DNA of 64,000 nt from Pseudomonas syringae (GTDB taxonomy: Bacteria; Pseudomonadota; Gammaproteobacteria; Pseudomonadales; Pseudomonadaceae). The DNA is taken from contig NZ_WKEQ01000010.1 of the NCBI RefSeq assembly GCF_021605415.1, positions 62,001-126,000 on the forward strand, in the 5' to 3' direction. The notes under the pieces are model-generated. The model was not told where the DNA came from. It ran no database searches and saw only the letters and a program-made list of their open reading frames with translations. The position numbers and the translations under genes are program-made. Shown here in pieces: positions 16,834-25,780 of this stretch. Each line of letters opens with the position of its first letter. Within the stretch, counting starts at the first letter, position 1.

Positions 16834-18639
16834 TTAGTAACCCAAAGCGAAGTCTTCTTCTTTCATGTCCATCAGGTTGTTGGCGCCCGACAGCATGGTT
16901 GCCACGTGCGTACGGGTACGCGGCAGGATGCGCTGGAAGTAGAAGCGCGCCGTTTGCAGCTTGGCGGTGTAAAACGCCGCATCGCTGGTGCCTTCTGCCA
17001 GCTTCTCGGCTGCCAGGCGGGCCATGTCGGCCCAGAAGTAGGCCAGGCAGGCATAACCGGAGTACATCAGGTAATCCACGGAAGCCGCGCCGACTTCTTC
17101 GCGATCTTTCATGGCCGCCATACCGACCTTCATGGTCAGCTCGCCCCATTCTTTGTTCAGTGCAGCCAGCGGCGTTACGAATTCCTGAACGGCTTCGTTG
17201 CCTTCGTTGGTCTGGCAGAACTTATGGACGATCTTGGTGAAGCCTTTCAGAGCCTCGCCTTGCGTCATCAACACTTTACGGCCCAGCAGGTCGAGTGCCT
17301 GGATGCCGGTGGTGCCTTCGTACAGCATCGAAATGCGGCTGTCGCGTACGTTCTGCTCCATGCCCCACTCGGCGATGAAGCCGTGGCCGCCGTATATCTG
17401 CACGCCGTGGTTGGCGGACTCGAAACCGACTTCGGTCATGAAGGCTTTGGCGATTGGCGTCATGAAAGCCAGCAGTGCGTCGGCCTTCTTCTTCTCTTCT
17501 TCGTCCACGCCATATTTGACGATGTCGACCTGTTTGGCGGTGAAGTAGACCATCGCACGGTTGCCTTCGGCGAAGGCCTTCATGGTCAACAGCATACGGC
17601 GTACGTCAGGGTGAACGATGATCGGGTCAGCAGCTTTGTCCGGCGCTTTCGGGCCGGTCAGGGAACGCATCTGCAAACGGTCGCGAGCGTATTTCAGGCC
17701 ACCCTGGAAACCGATCTCGGCGTGAGCCAGACCTTGCAGCGCGGTGCCCAGGCGTGCGGTGTTCATGAAGGTGAACATGCAGTTCAGGCCTTTGTTCGCC
17801 GGGCCGATCAGGAAGCCGGTCGCGCCGTCGAAGTTCATCACGCACGTGGCGTTGCCGTGGATGCCCATCTTGTGTTCGAGGGAGCCGCAGGTCACAGCGT
17901 TGCGTGCTCCGACAGTGCCATCGGCATTCGGCATGAACTTGGGAACGATAAACAGGGAGATGCCTTTGGTGCCGGCCGGTGCGTCCGGCAGGCGAGCCAG
18001 TACGATGTGGACGATGTTATCGGCCATGTCGTGTTCACCGGCCGAGATGAAAATCTTGGTGCCGGACACTTTGTAGGATCCGTCGGCCTGAGGCTCAGCC
18101 TTGGTGCGCAGCATGCCCAGGTCGGTGCCGCAGTGAGGTTCAGTCAGGCACATGGTGCCAGTCCACTCGCCGGAAACCAGTTTGGTCAGGTAGGCGTTTT
18201 GTTGCTCAGGGGTGCCGTGCTCGGAGATGGTGTTCATCGCACCGTGCGAGAGGCCCGGATACATGCCCCACGACCAGTTGGCTTCGCCGACCATCTCGCT
18301 GACCGCCAGGCCTAGCGACTCAGGCAGACCCTGACCGCCATGCTCGACGTCATGAGCCAGGCTCGGCCAGCCACCTTCGACAAATTGTTTGTAGGCTTCT
18401 TTGAAGCCAGTCGGGGTTTTCACGCCGGACTCACTCCAGGTGCAGCCTTCGGTATCGCCCACGCGGTTCAGCGGTGCCAATACCTGCTCACAAAACTTGG
18501 CGCCTTCCTCGAGGATGGCGTCAACCATGTCCGGCGTGGCATCTGCGCACGCTGGAAGGCTCTGATAGTGCGCTTCGTAGCCGAGCAACTCGTCACGAAC
18601 GAAGCGAATATCACGCAAGGGGGCCTTGTAGTCAGGCAT
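16834..18639 (-). CDS. Acyl-CoA dehydrogenase (FadE-type, ~600 aa), third of three
   Basis: 601 residues starting [20 protein letters not shown], with [35 protein letters not shown] and [20 protein letters not shown]. By its place next to the biotin genes it corresponds to P. aeruginosa PA0506, described as the long-chain FadE1; that identity is by position and similarity only. It has its own terminator. Two overlapping PsrA-like boxes lie upstream (18702-18728), suggesting release from repression by long-chain fatty acids. A purine-rich AGAGGTTTATCGC stretch precedes the ATG. Confidence 0.92.
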   Translation of the reverse strand: MPDYKAPLRDIRFVRDELLGYEAHYQSLPACADATPDMVDAILEEGAKFCEQVLAPLNRVGDTEGCTWSESGVKTPTGFKEAYKQFVEGGWPSLAHDVEHGGQGLPESLGLAVSEMVGEANWSWGMYPGLSHGAMNTISEHGTPEQQNAYLTKLVSGEWTGTMCLTEPHCGTDLGMLRTKAEPQADGSYKVSGTKIFISAGEHDMADNIVHIVLARLPDAPAGTKGISLFIVPKFMPNADGTVGARNAVTCGSLEHKMGIHGNATCVMNFDGATGFLIGPANKGLNCMFTFMNTARLGTALQGLAHAEIGFQGGLKYARDRLQMRSLTGPKAPDKAADPIIVHPDVRRMLLTMKAFAEGNRAMVYFTAKQVDIVKYGVDEEEKKKADALLAFMTPIAKAFMTEVGFESANHGVQIYGGHGFIAEWGMEQNVRDSRISMLYEGTTGIQALDLLGRKVLMTQGEALKGFTKIVHKFCQTNEGNEAVQEFVTPLAALNKEWGELTMKVGMAAMKDREEVGAASVDYLMYSGYACLAYFWADMARLAAEKLAEGTSDAAFYTAKLQTARFYFQRILPRTRTHVATMLSGANNLMDMKEEDFALGY

Positions 18640-18701
18640 AGCGATAAACCTCTGCTGATGTAACCGGGAATGAACGACCGCATGGAATTTGTTGTGACGG
18701 T

Positions 18702-18728
18702 CAAACAGTTGTTTGAAACATACGTTTA
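18702..18728. promoter_or_regulatory. Two overlapping PsrA-like operator boxes
   Basis: CAAAC-AGTT-GTTTG (18702-18715) is a perfect match to the PsrA pattern (C/G)AAAC-N2-4-GTTT(G/C). It overlaps GAAAC-ATAC-GTTTA (18715-18728), which misses only the last base. They lie 63-89 bp upstream of the acyl-CoA dehydrogenase start. Confidence 0.6.
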
Positions 18729-18865
18729 CGCCGAAACCTTGTCAAGGGTCGATGTTTTGCCGTTCGTCTTCACACTTTTCAAATGCCGCGCACACGGCGG
18801 CGCTGCACGCATGACCTGTCGTGCGTGCGGAAAAAAGATTAGTTGAGGAAGAACGACTTACAACG

Positions 18866-18893
18866 AAAAACGCCGCGATCAGCCGCGGCGTTT
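18866..18893 (-). terminator. Terminator of the small flagellar-like gene
   Basis: On the minus strand: AACGCCGCGGC, loop TGAT, CGCGGCGTT followed by TTTC. It lies 22 bp after the stop at 18916. Confidence 0.85.
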
Positions 18894-18915
18894 GGCAAAG
18901 CTCAACTGGATTCGA

Positions 18916-19212
18916 TCACGCGTACGTATCGATCAACGTACCCAGCACTTCATCGGAAGCCTTGGCAACACTAACGCCCAGCTCCGTTTGAAACTTGCCT
19001 TGAGCCATCTCGACCATGTTGCTGGCCATGTCCGATTGCTGGCTGCGATCCACCGACAGCAGGCGATCAACCTGAACCTCGGACGACTGGCTGGTCACCG
19101 AGCGCTCGATGGTGTTGTTGGCGATCTGGCCGGCCGCCGCATCGACGCGGTTTTGCCCCGTCTGAATGGTACTCAGCCCGGCATAAAAAGCGGTGTTGCC
19201 TGAGATTTCCAT
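18916..19212 (-). CDS. Small putative motility / flagellar-rod-like protein
   Basis: 98 residues beginning MEISGNTAFYAGLSTIQTGQ and NRVDAAAGQIANNTIERSVT. The pattern of an alanine-rich amphipathic helix followed by 'A..IAN' resembles the N-terminal region of flagellar rod and hook proteins and small YjfB-type motility proteins. No signal peptide. It lies 109 bp downstream of bioD with its own terminator. P. aeruginosa has an uncharacterised protein (PA0505) in the same place. The function is not established. Confidence 0.6.
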   Translation of the reverse strand: MEISGNTAFYAGLSTIQTGQNRVDAAAGQIANNTIERSVTSQSSEVQVDRLLSVDRSQQSDMASNMVEMAQGKFQTELGVSVAKASDEVLGTLIDTYA

Positions 19213-19321
19213 AGAAGTTCTCGTCCTTGCGAAGGATCAACAGCGGCCATTGAACCAGAGGCGCCAGAAAAACACCCGTCAAAAACACTAATGGCACAGT
19301 GCCTTGTCATAGGCAGAAACT

Positions 19322-20002
19322 TCAGTCCAGCAGATCCAGCTGCAGGTGCGCCGCCACTGCCTCGGCTGTCGCCGGCTTGAGCTTGGGTACGCGCCCCAGG
19401 CACGGCGCCGGAATCCGCTCGGCCAACGTGGCGAGATTTTCTTCCAGCCGTGAAGTTTTCGGATCGATGATATTGGCCACCCAACCCGCCAGTTGCAGGC
19501 CGTCGCGGGCAATCGCCTCAGCCGTCAACAACGCATGACTGATGCAACCCAGGCGCACGCCTACCACCAGAATCACCGGCAGCTTCAGTGCGATGGCCAA
19601 ATCAGAAAGATTGTCCTGATCGGCCAACGGCACCCGCCAACCGCCTGCACCTTCAATCAAGGTGAAATCGGCATTCATGGCAAGAACCTGCCGCATCGGC
19701 GCCAGCAGCGATTGCACCGTTAAGGCCACACCCGCCTCCCGTGCGGCCAAATGCGGAGCGATGGCCGGCTCGAACGCCACCGGATTGACCTGTTGATAGG
19801 TCATCGGCAACGAACATTCAGCCATCAGCGCCAAGGCGTCGCTATTGCGCAAGCCTTTGGGCGTCACCTCGCAGCCCGATGCCACCGGTTTTCCCGCTGC
19901 CGTGCTCAACCCGGCCGAGCGCGCGGCATGCAGCAATCCGGCGGCCACGGTGGTCTTGCCGACATCGGTGTCAGTTCCGGTAATGAAATAGGCTGCGTTC
20001 AT
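19322..20002 (-). CDS. bioD: BioD, dethiobiotin synthetase
   Basis: ATP-dependent carboxylation and ring closure of 7,8-diaminopelargonate to dethiobiotin. 226 residues. The P-loop GTDTDVGKT is at residues 9-17. The substrate and metal region is GKPVASGCE and [13 protein letters not shown], with a Lys/Asp pattern as in BioD. The start overlaps the bioC stop by 4 bp (ATGA), so translation is coupled. It is the last gene of bioBFHCD. Confidence 0.95.
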   Translation of the reverse strand: MNAAYFITGTDTDVGKTTVAAGLLHAARSAGLSTAAGKPVASGCEVTPKGLRNSDALALMAECSLPMTYQQVNPVAFEPAIAPHLAAREAGVALTVQSLLAPMRQVLAMNADFTLIEGAGGWRVPLADQDNLSDLAIALKLPVILVVGVRLGCISHALLTAEAIARDGLQLAGWVANIIDPKTSRLEENLATLAERIPAPCLGRVPKLKPATAEAVAAHLQLDLLD

Positions 20003-20811
20003 AAGGGTTTCTCCAGCACCGCATAGACCACTTGATAGGTCGCCGGCAATCCTTGCATCCGCCGGAACTGCTCGTAAGCCTCAATCAAGCCAAGAATCCG
20101 CGCCCGCCCGGTCAACCCCCCAGGCCGGCCGGGATTGAGGTTGTGCGCACCCAACGCCTTGAGTTCGTGAGTCAGGCTGCGCACATCAGCGTAATGCAGC
20201 ACATGCGCTTGATTCACCAGGGTTACGCTGCGCAAGCCACTGGCCGCACACAACTGTTCATAACGGGCGAACTCGCGGAAACGGTTGACGTGCACCAGCC
20301 CATCGACCTGCCTCCAGCTGTCGCGCAGTTCGTACAGCGTCCCAACACAAAGACTAGCAAAAGCAAAGATCCCGCCTGGTTTGAGTACGCGGAAGGCTTC
20401 GCCGAGTACCGATTCGAAGTCCGCACACCATTGCACCGCCAGGCTGGAAAAGATCAGATCGCAGGACGCATCCTGCAGCGGGAGGCGTTCGGCATCGCCG
20501 GCAATGAAATGTTCGGCACCGCCCAGAGGGCGCGCGTGATTGAGCATGCCCTCGGCGATATCCAGCGCCACGCCTTCGCTCGCGACAAAGCGCTCGGCCA
20601 GCGCACGGGTGAAATACCCGGTGCCGCACCCAAGGTCGAGCCAGCGCTGCGGATCAATCGTCTCAGGCAAGCGATTGAGCAACTGTGTTCCGACGTCACG
20701 CTGCAACTCGGCGACGCTGTCGTAACTGGCCGCCGCACGGGAGAAGGAGGCGGCCACTTGGCGTTTGTCCGGCAAGCCGCCGTGCAACGCCGCCAGGGAT
20801 AAATCAGTCAT
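19999..20811 (-). CDS. bioC: BioC, malonyl-ACP O-methyltransferase
   Basis: Methylates malonyl-ACP so that pimelate can be built by the fatty acid machinery. 270 residues. The SAM site is [15 protein letters not shown] (residues 57-71), followed by [20 protein letters not shown] typical of BioC. The start is placed at [12 protein letters not shown] (20811), which overlaps the bioH end by 8 bp; an alternative ATG at 20823 adds four residues. It acts with BioH, its neighbour upstream. Confidence 0.93.
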   Translation of the reverse strand: MTDLSLAALHGGLPDKRQVAASFSRAAASYDSVAELQRDVGTQLLNRLPETIDPQRWLDLGCGTGYFTRALAERFVASEGVALDIAEGMLNHARPLGGAEHFIAGDAERLPLQDASCDLIFSSLAVQWCADFESVLGEAFRVLKPGGIFAFASLCVGTLYELRDSWRQVDGLVHVNRFREFARYEQLCAASGLRSVTLVNQAHVLHYADVRSLTHELKALGAHNLNPGRPGGLTGRARILGLIEAYEQFRRMQGLPATYQVVYAVLEKPL

Positions 20812-21535
20812 CACCGCTCTCATGTAAAAACGCCTGGATGGCACCCGCCACTCCGTGCGGATCCTCCAGAAGAAATCCGTGGCTGGCCTGTTCGATCAAG
20901 CCAACTTCCACATCCGCCAACAGCGCGAACAACGCCCCCGCCGCCTCCGCCGGCACCAATGCGTCGAGGCCGGCAAACAGGTGCAACTGTGGGCCGCGAT
21001 AGGCCTGCAAGGCGTCGCGCGTGTCCAGTTGGGCGAGCAATTCCAGCCCCGCCATCAGCGCTGCCGGCGATGTATTCGGCGCAGCACCGAGCATCAATCG
21101 CGACAAGCCACGCGGATCCTGTGAACCTTGGGCGCAGAGCAGCGAAAAACGCTTGAGGGTCGTACGCGGATCGGCCGAGCAGCCGGCCAGAAACGCATCG
21201 AAGGTTTCACCCGGCATCGCGCTCGGCCATTGCTCGTGCGCAACGAAGGAAGGATTGCTCGCCAGGGTAAACACGCCGCAACAGCGCTCGCCGCGCCGCG
21301 CCGCCAATTCGGATGCGAGCATGCCGCCCAGCGACCAGCCACCGAGCCAGACATCTTGAGGAATACGTTCATCGAGTTGGTCGAGCCAGTCTTGCGGATC
21401 ACTGGAATCCAGCTCGGGCATCGGCTCAATGTCGACATTCAAATGCTCATCAAGCCCGCGCAATGCGGCAGCCAGCGGTTCCAGCGGCGAGATGCCGAGG
21501 CCCCAGCCGGGCAACAGAATCAGTCGATCACGCAT
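20804..21535 (-). CDS. bioH: BioH, pimeloyl-ACP methyl ester esterase
   Basis: Hydrolyses the methyl ester added by BioC, ending pimelate elongation. 243-residue alpha/beta hydrolase. The nucleophile is Ser68 in GGWSLGG, the acid Asp is in [10 protein letters not shown] and the His is in QASHGFLLE. The N-terminus [10 protein letters not shown] carries the oxyanion loop. It lies between bioF and bioC, the standard pseudomonad order. It overlaps the bioF stop by 8 bp. Confidence 0.92.
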   Translation of the reverse strand: MRDRLILLPGWGLGISPLEPLAAALRGLDEHLNVDIEPMPELDSSDPQDWLDQLDERIPQDVWLGGWSLGGMLASELAARRGERCCGVFTLASNPSFVAHEQWPSAMPGETFDAFLAGCSADPRTTLKRFSLLCAQGSQDPRGLSRLMLGAAPNTSPAALMAGLELLAQLDTRDALQAYRGPQLHLFAGLDALVPAEAAGALFALLADVEVGLIEQASHGFLLEDPHGVAGAIQAFLHESGDD

Positions 21536-22706
21536 GGCTTGGTTCCGATTTGAGCTGAGCGAAACAATCAGCCAGTCCTTCTAACAATAGCTGCACCTGC
21601 GCCTCGCTGTGGGCGGCCGTCAGCGTCACGCGCAACCGCGCGCTGCCGGCGGGCACTGTGGGCGGACGGATCGCCGTGACCATTAATCCGCGTTCGCGCA
21701 GCATCTGTGACAGGCGCACCGCACGACCGGCATCGCCGATCAGGATTGGCTGGATCGGCGTGAAGCTGTCCATCAGTTCCAGGCCAATTTGTTCGGCACC
21801 GTGGCGGAACTGGCGGATCAACGTCTGTAAATGCTCACGTCGCCAATGCTCGCTGCGCAGCAATTCAAGACTTTTAAGCGTTGCGCAGGCCAGGGCCGGC
21901 GGTTGGCTGGTGGTGTAAATGTACGGGCGAGCGAACTGAATCAGACTTTCGATCAGTTCTTCACTGCCGGCGACAAATGCGCCAGCGGTGCCGAATGCCT
22001 TGCCGAGGGTGCCGACCAGCACTGGCACATCGTCCTGACTCAAGCCGAAATGCTCGACGATCCCACCGCCATTGGCACCCAACGGGCCAAAGCCGTGCGC
22101 ATCATCGACCATCAACCATGCGCCGCTGGCCTTGGCTTCACGAGCCAGGGCCGGCAGATCGGCGACGTCACCGTCCATGCTGAACACGCCATCGGTGACC
22201 ACCAGCGTATTGCCGGTGGCTTTCTCCAGACGCTTGGCCAGACTGTCGGCGTCGTTGTGCAGATAGCGATTGAAGCGCGCGCCGGACAACAGGCCGGCGT
22301 CCAGCAACGAGGCATGGTTGAGGCGATCTTCCAGCACGGTGTCGCCCTGTCCGACCAGCGCCGTGACCGCGCCGAGGTTGGCCATGTAACCGGTGGTGAA
22401 CAACAGCGCTCGCGAGCGGCCGGTGAGATCGGCCAGCGCTTCTTCGAGTGCGTGATGCGGGCCGCTGTGGCCGATCACCAGATGCGAAGCCCCGCCACCG
22501 ACGCCCCAACGCGACGCGCCCGCACGCCAGGCTTCGATGACTTGTGGGTGATTGGCCAGGCCCAAATAGTCGTTGTTGCAGAACGCCAACAATGCCTGGC
22601 CGTCGACCACCACTTCCGGCCCTTGCGGACTTTCAAGCAAGGGGCGTTGGCGGTAGAGATTGTCGGCACGGCGGGCAGCAAGGCGTGCGGCGAGATCGAA
22701 AGACAT
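21528..22706 (-). CDS. bioF: BioF, 8-amino-7-oxononanoate synthase
   Basis: PLP-dependent condensation of pimeloyl-ACP (or pimeloyl-CoA) with L-alanine. 392 residues. The Schiff-base Lys236 is in [27 protein letters not shown] holds the PLP-contacting Asp and His, and [19 protein letters not shown] is conserved. It is separated from bioB by 172 bp containing a REP pair, so bioB and the rest may be unequally expressed. Confidence 0.95.
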   Translation of the reverse strand: MSFDLAARLAARRADNLYRQRPLLESPQGPEVVVDGQALLAFCNNDYLGLANHPQVIEAWRAGASRWGVGGGASHLVIGHSGPHHALEEALADLTGRSRALLFTTGYMANLGAVTALVGQGDTVLEDRLNHASLLDAGLLSGARFNRYLHNDADSLAKRLEKATGNTLVVTDGVFSMDGDVADLPALAREAKASGAWLMVDDAHGFGPLGANGGGIVEHFGLSQDDVPVLVGTLGKAFGTAGAFVAGSEELIESLIQFARPYIYTTSQPPALACATLKSLELLRSEHWRREHLQTLIRQFRHGAEQIGLELMDSFTPIQPILIGDAGRAVRLSQMLRERGLMVTAIRPPTVPAGSARLRVTLTAAHSEAQVQLLLEGLADCFAQLKSEPSHA

Positions 22707-22752
22707 GCAGGCCTCGTAGGTCAGACTAGGGATTCAAGGATGAACACAGAAC

Positions 22753-22845
22753 CTGTGGGAGCTGGCTTGCCAGCGATGGCAGACGCACATTCGATAACAA
22801 TGTCGACTGAAAAATCGCTATCGCTGGCAAGCCAGCTCCCACAAG
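22753..22845. repeat. REP pair between bioB and bioF
   Basis: TGTGGGAGCTGGCTTGCCAG (from 22754) faces ATCGCTGGCAAGCCAGCTCC (from 22820), inverted, in the gap inside the biotin operon. Confidence 0.85.
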
Positions 22846-22878
22846 GTTTGCATTTCAATCAGCCAGAGTGAATCGCGA

Positions 22879-23934
22879 TCAGACGGCGGCGTTGTAGAAC
22901 TGCTCGCTGCTCTTCTGCTCCACCAGCGCTTGTTCGATCGCGGCCTGGTGCACTTCGTCGGCGTGCTCTTCGCGAGCTTCCGGCAAGATGCCCAGGCGCG
23001 AGAAGAGTTGCATGTCCTTGTCGGCCTGCGGGTTGGCGGTGGTCAGCAACTTATCGCCGTAGAAAATCGAGTTGGCGCCGGCGAAGAACGCCAGGGCCTG
23101 CATCTGCTCGTTCATCGCTTCGCGGCCGGCGGACAGGCGCACATGGGATTTCGGCATGAGAATGCGCGCCACGGCGAGCATGCGGATGAAGTCGAACGGG
23201 TCGATGTCTTCGGCGTTTTCCAGCGGCGTACCGGCGACCTTCACCAGCATGTTGATCGGCACCGATTCCGGATGCTCGGGCAGATTGGCAAGCTGGATGA
23301 GCAAATTGGCGCGGTCGTCGAGGGACTCGCCCATGCCAAGAATGCCACCCGAGCAGATTTTCATGCCCGAATCACGCACATAGGCCAGGGTTTGCAGGCG
23401 CTCGCTGTATGTGCGGGTGGTGATGATGCTGCCGTAGAACTCCGGCGACGTATCGAGGTTGTGGTTGTAGTAATCGAGGCCGGCCTTGGCCAGCGCTTCG
23501 GTCTGATCCTGATCCAGACGCCCGAGCGTCATGCAGGTTTCCAGGCCCATGGCTTTCACGCCTTCGACCATTTTCAGCACATACGGCATATCTTTGGCCG
23601 ACGGATGTTTCCACGCCGCGCCCATGCAGAAACGGGTCGAACCGATGGCCTTGGCGCGGGCAGCCTCTTCGAGGACTTTCTGCACCTCCATCAGCTTTTC
23701 TTTTTCCAGGCCGGTGTTGTAGTGACCGGATTGCGGGCAGTACTTGCAGTCTTCCGGGCAAGCGCCGGTCTTGATCGAAAGCAGGGTGGAAACCTGAACG
23801 CGGTTGGCGTCGAAATGGGCGCGGTGCACCGTCTGTGCCTGGAACAACAAGTCATTGAATGGCTGGACGAAAAGTGCTTTGACTTCGGCCAGTTTCCAGT
23901 CGTGACGCAGGTTTGCAGTGGTGCTGGCGCTCAT
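22879..23934 (-). CDS. bioB: BioB, biotin synthase
   Basis: Radical SAM enzyme inserting sulfur into dethiobiotin. 351 residues. The [4Fe-4S] motif CPEDCKYC is at residues 59-66. Further conserved pieces are [32 protein letters not shown] and RLSAGREAM, which supply the [2Fe-2S] Cys and Arg ligands. The ATG at 23934 is chosen because AAGGAA lies 6 bases upstream on the minus strand; the longer frame adds non-family sequence. It is the first gene of the biotin operon, with a BirA-like operator on its promoter. Confidence 0.96.
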   Translation of the reverse strand: MSASTTANLRHDWKLAEVKALFVQPFNDLLFQAQTVHRAHFDANRVQVSTLLSIKTGACPEDCKYCPQSGHYNTGLEKEKLMEVQKVLEEAARAKAIGSTRFCMGAAWKHPSAKDMPYVLKMVEGVKAMGLETCMTLGRLDQDQTEALAKAGLDYYNHNLDTSPEFYGSIITTRTYSERLQTLAYVRDSGMKICSGGILGMGESLDDRANLLIQLANLPEHPESVPINMLVKVAGTPLENAEDIDPFDFIRMLAVARILMPKSHVRLSAGREAMNEQMQALAFFAGANSIFYGDKLLTTANPQADKDMQLFSRLGILPEAREEHADEVHQAAIEQALVEQKSSEQFYNAAV

Positions 23935-24009
23935 GGGCAATTCCTTGGTTATGCTTGGCGAGCGCCTGCGAAAAAGGAATATCCACAGGCGCGACACGGA
24001 TGTTCGGCA

Positions 24010-24036
24010 TATTTAAGGAAGAGTCATGAGCTGTCA
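24010..24036 (-). promoter_or_regulatory. Sigma-70 promoter of bioB
   Basis: On the minus strand TTGACA lies at 24036-24031 and TAAATA at 24015-24010, with 16 bp between, about 75 bp upstream of bioB. Confidence 0.6.
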
Positions 24037-24766
24037 ACCACGACACGACAAGTCGGTTTACATCTGGTTAAAAAACAAACAATCCTGTTTGTTGTGCGAC
24101 GAGGTAGCGGACGACATAACGCCCCTCTGCATGGCTTGCGAAACCGATCTGCCGTGGCTGGGTGAGCAATGTAAAACGTGCGCGCTGCCCTTGCCGGGCG
24201 CAGGCCTCACATGCGCCGATTGTCTGCGCGATCCACCCGCTTTCGAACAAGTCGCAACGCCGTGGCTGTATGGCTTCCCGGTGGACAGCCTGATCACGCG
24301 CTTCAAGCACAACGCGAAATGGCCGTTTGGTCATCTGTTGGCCGATGTTCTAGGCCAATACTTGCAACATCGCTTCGATGAAGACTTGCCACGACCCGAT
24401 GCATTGCTGCCAGTGCCGATGGCGAATAAACGCCTGCGACAACGCGGATTCAATCAGGCGGCAATGCTCGGGCGGTGGTTGAGCCGGCAGCTTGAACTGC
24501 CGTGTGAAGAAAACATCCTGCGACGAATCCACCACACCAGCGCTCAGCAGGATCTCGATGCCAAGGCGCGCAAACGTAACTTGCTCAACGCTTTCATCCT
24601 CGCGCCTGAAGTGCCGGTCAAAGGCCGGCATCTGGCGCTGGTAGACGACGTGCTGACCACTGGCGCCACCGCTCAGGCCTTGGCGCGATTGCTGATGAAC
24701 GCCGGGGCGGCGCGGGTCGATGTCTACTGCCTGGCACGCACCCCAAAACCGGGCGATGCTCCCTGA
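24026..24766 (+). CDS. ComF-family phosphoribosyltransferase-like protein
   Basis: 246 residues. An N-terminal four-Cys zinc motif (CLLCDE, CMAC, CKTC, CADC, about residues 20-75) is followed by a type I phosphoribosyltransferase fold with the PRPP loop LALVDDVLTTGAT. ComF/GntX proteins are linked to DNA uptake or to use of extracellular DNA. The start is uncertain: the ATG at 24026 lacks a strong ribosome site, and its first 12 codons overlap the BirA-like operator. No other ATG lies before the zinc motif. It is divergent from bioB. Confidence 0.85.
   Translation: MSCQPRHDKSVYIWLKNKQSCLLCDEVADDITPLCMACETDLPWLGEQCKTCALPLPGAGLTCADCLRDPPAFEQVATPWLYGFPVDSLITRFKHNAKWPFGHLLADVLGQYLQHRFDEDLPRPDALLPVPMANKRLRQRGFNQAAMLGRWLSRQLELPCEENILRRIHHTSAQQDLDAKARKRNLLNAFILAPEVPVKGRHLALVDDVLTTGATAQALARLLMNAGAARVDVYCLARTPKPGDAP
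24032..24062. promoter_or_regulatory. BirA-like biotin operator
   Basis: TGTCAACC (24032-24039), 15 bases, GGTTTACA (24055-24062): inverted half-sites like the BirA operator (GTAAACC-N14/15-GGTTTAC). It covers the bioB -35 box and also the first codons of comF. Confidence 0.6.
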
Positions 24767-24780
24767 CCCAACATCAAATC

Positions 24781-24868
24781 CTGTGGCTGGCTTGCCAGCG
24801 ATGGCGGACTGCCTGTCCCATCAATATCAACTGACCAGGCGCTATCGCGAGCAGGCTCACTCCTACAG
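24781..24868. repeat. Mixed REP pair after comF
   Basis: One arm is of the GGCTTGCCAGC family (24787-24800). The facing arm is of the GCGAGCAGGCTC family (24846-24868). The two families are combined in one pair. Confidence 0.7.
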
Positions 24869-24945
24869 GTATCCCGACCAACTTGACTCCTGGTCACTGA
24901 GCAGCCAACTTCCTCTTTCACCGCCACAGCAAAAAGCCCCCATTC

Positions 24946-25710
24946 ATGTCCCTGCCTACCCTGTTGTCCCAGCACATCGCCCGCCGCCCGCAGCGTATCG
25001 CGCTGCTGCAACACATCGCCGAACAGGGCTCGATCACCCGTGCCGCGAAAAGCGCCGGGCTCAGTTACAAGGCCGCGTGGGATGCGATCGATGAGTTGAA
25101 CAACCTGGCGCAGAACCCGTTGGTCGAGCGCGTGATCGGCGGCAAGGGCGGCGGCGGGGCGAAGTTGTCCAGCGAAGGCGAACGGGTGCTGCGTCTCTAT
25201 CAAAAGCTGCAAGCCTTGCAGGCCCAGGTGCTGGAAGCCGCCGAGGACGCCAGCGACCTCGACTTGCTCGGTCGCCTGATGTTGCGCACCAGTGCACGCA
25301 ATCAATTGCACGGCAAGGTCATCGCAATACAGAGTCATGGCCGCAATGACCTCGTGCGCCTGGAACTGGCGGCAAACCTCTGCATCGACGCGCAGATCAC
25401 CCACGACAGCACCGTGCATTTAGAGCTGCAACCGGGCACGGTCGTCGTGGCGTTGATCAAGGCGGGCTGGCTTGATTTGCTGGCGATGAACGACACGCCT
25501 GTCGCCGGACAAAACCTGCTGACCGGGCGCATCGAAGCGATCCTCGACGCCGAGGACGGCCCCAGCGAAGTGCGTATCGCCCTGCCCAACGGTCAGACCC
25601 TTTGTGCCCTCGCCGAACCGCTGCACCTGCGCAGCCGAGGGCTGACTGTCGACAATTCGGTGCAGGTGCAGTTTTCCCCGTCACAAGTGCTGATCGGTAC
25701 ACCGCTTTAG
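24946..25710 (+). CDS. ModE-type molybdate-responsive regulator (HTH plus TOBE/Mop domains)
   Basis: 254 residues. The N-terminal winged HTH resembles ModE (LLQHIAEQGSITRAAKSAGL, then SYKAAWDAIDELNN, about 18-55). Two Mop/TOBE repeats follow (about 115-180 and 185-250, with RTSARNQLHGKVIAI, TVVVALIKAGWLDLLA and GQNLLTGRIEAI), which bind molybdate or tungstate. Family ModE represses molybdate uptake genes, but no mod transporter genes are in this window. The ATG at 24946 follows purine-rich bases weakly. Confidence 0.85.
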   Translation: MSLPTLLSQHIARRPQRIALLQHIAEQGSITRAAKSAGLSYKAAWDAIDELNNLAQNPLVERVIGGKGGGGAKLSSEGERVLRLYQKLQALQAQVLEAAEDASDLDLLGRLMLRTSARNQLHGKVIAIQSHGRNDLVRLELAANLCIDAQITHDSTVHLELQPGTVVVALIKAGWLDLLAMNDTPVAGQNLLTGRIEAILDAEDGPSEVRIALPNGQTLCALAEPLHLRSRGLTVDNSVQVQFSPSQVLIGTPL

Positions 25711-25780
25711 TCGGATAACTGCAACAAAAGCGTCATCACCCATCATTAAGGTGACTGCAAAAACCTGCAGGGAGCCTGAT

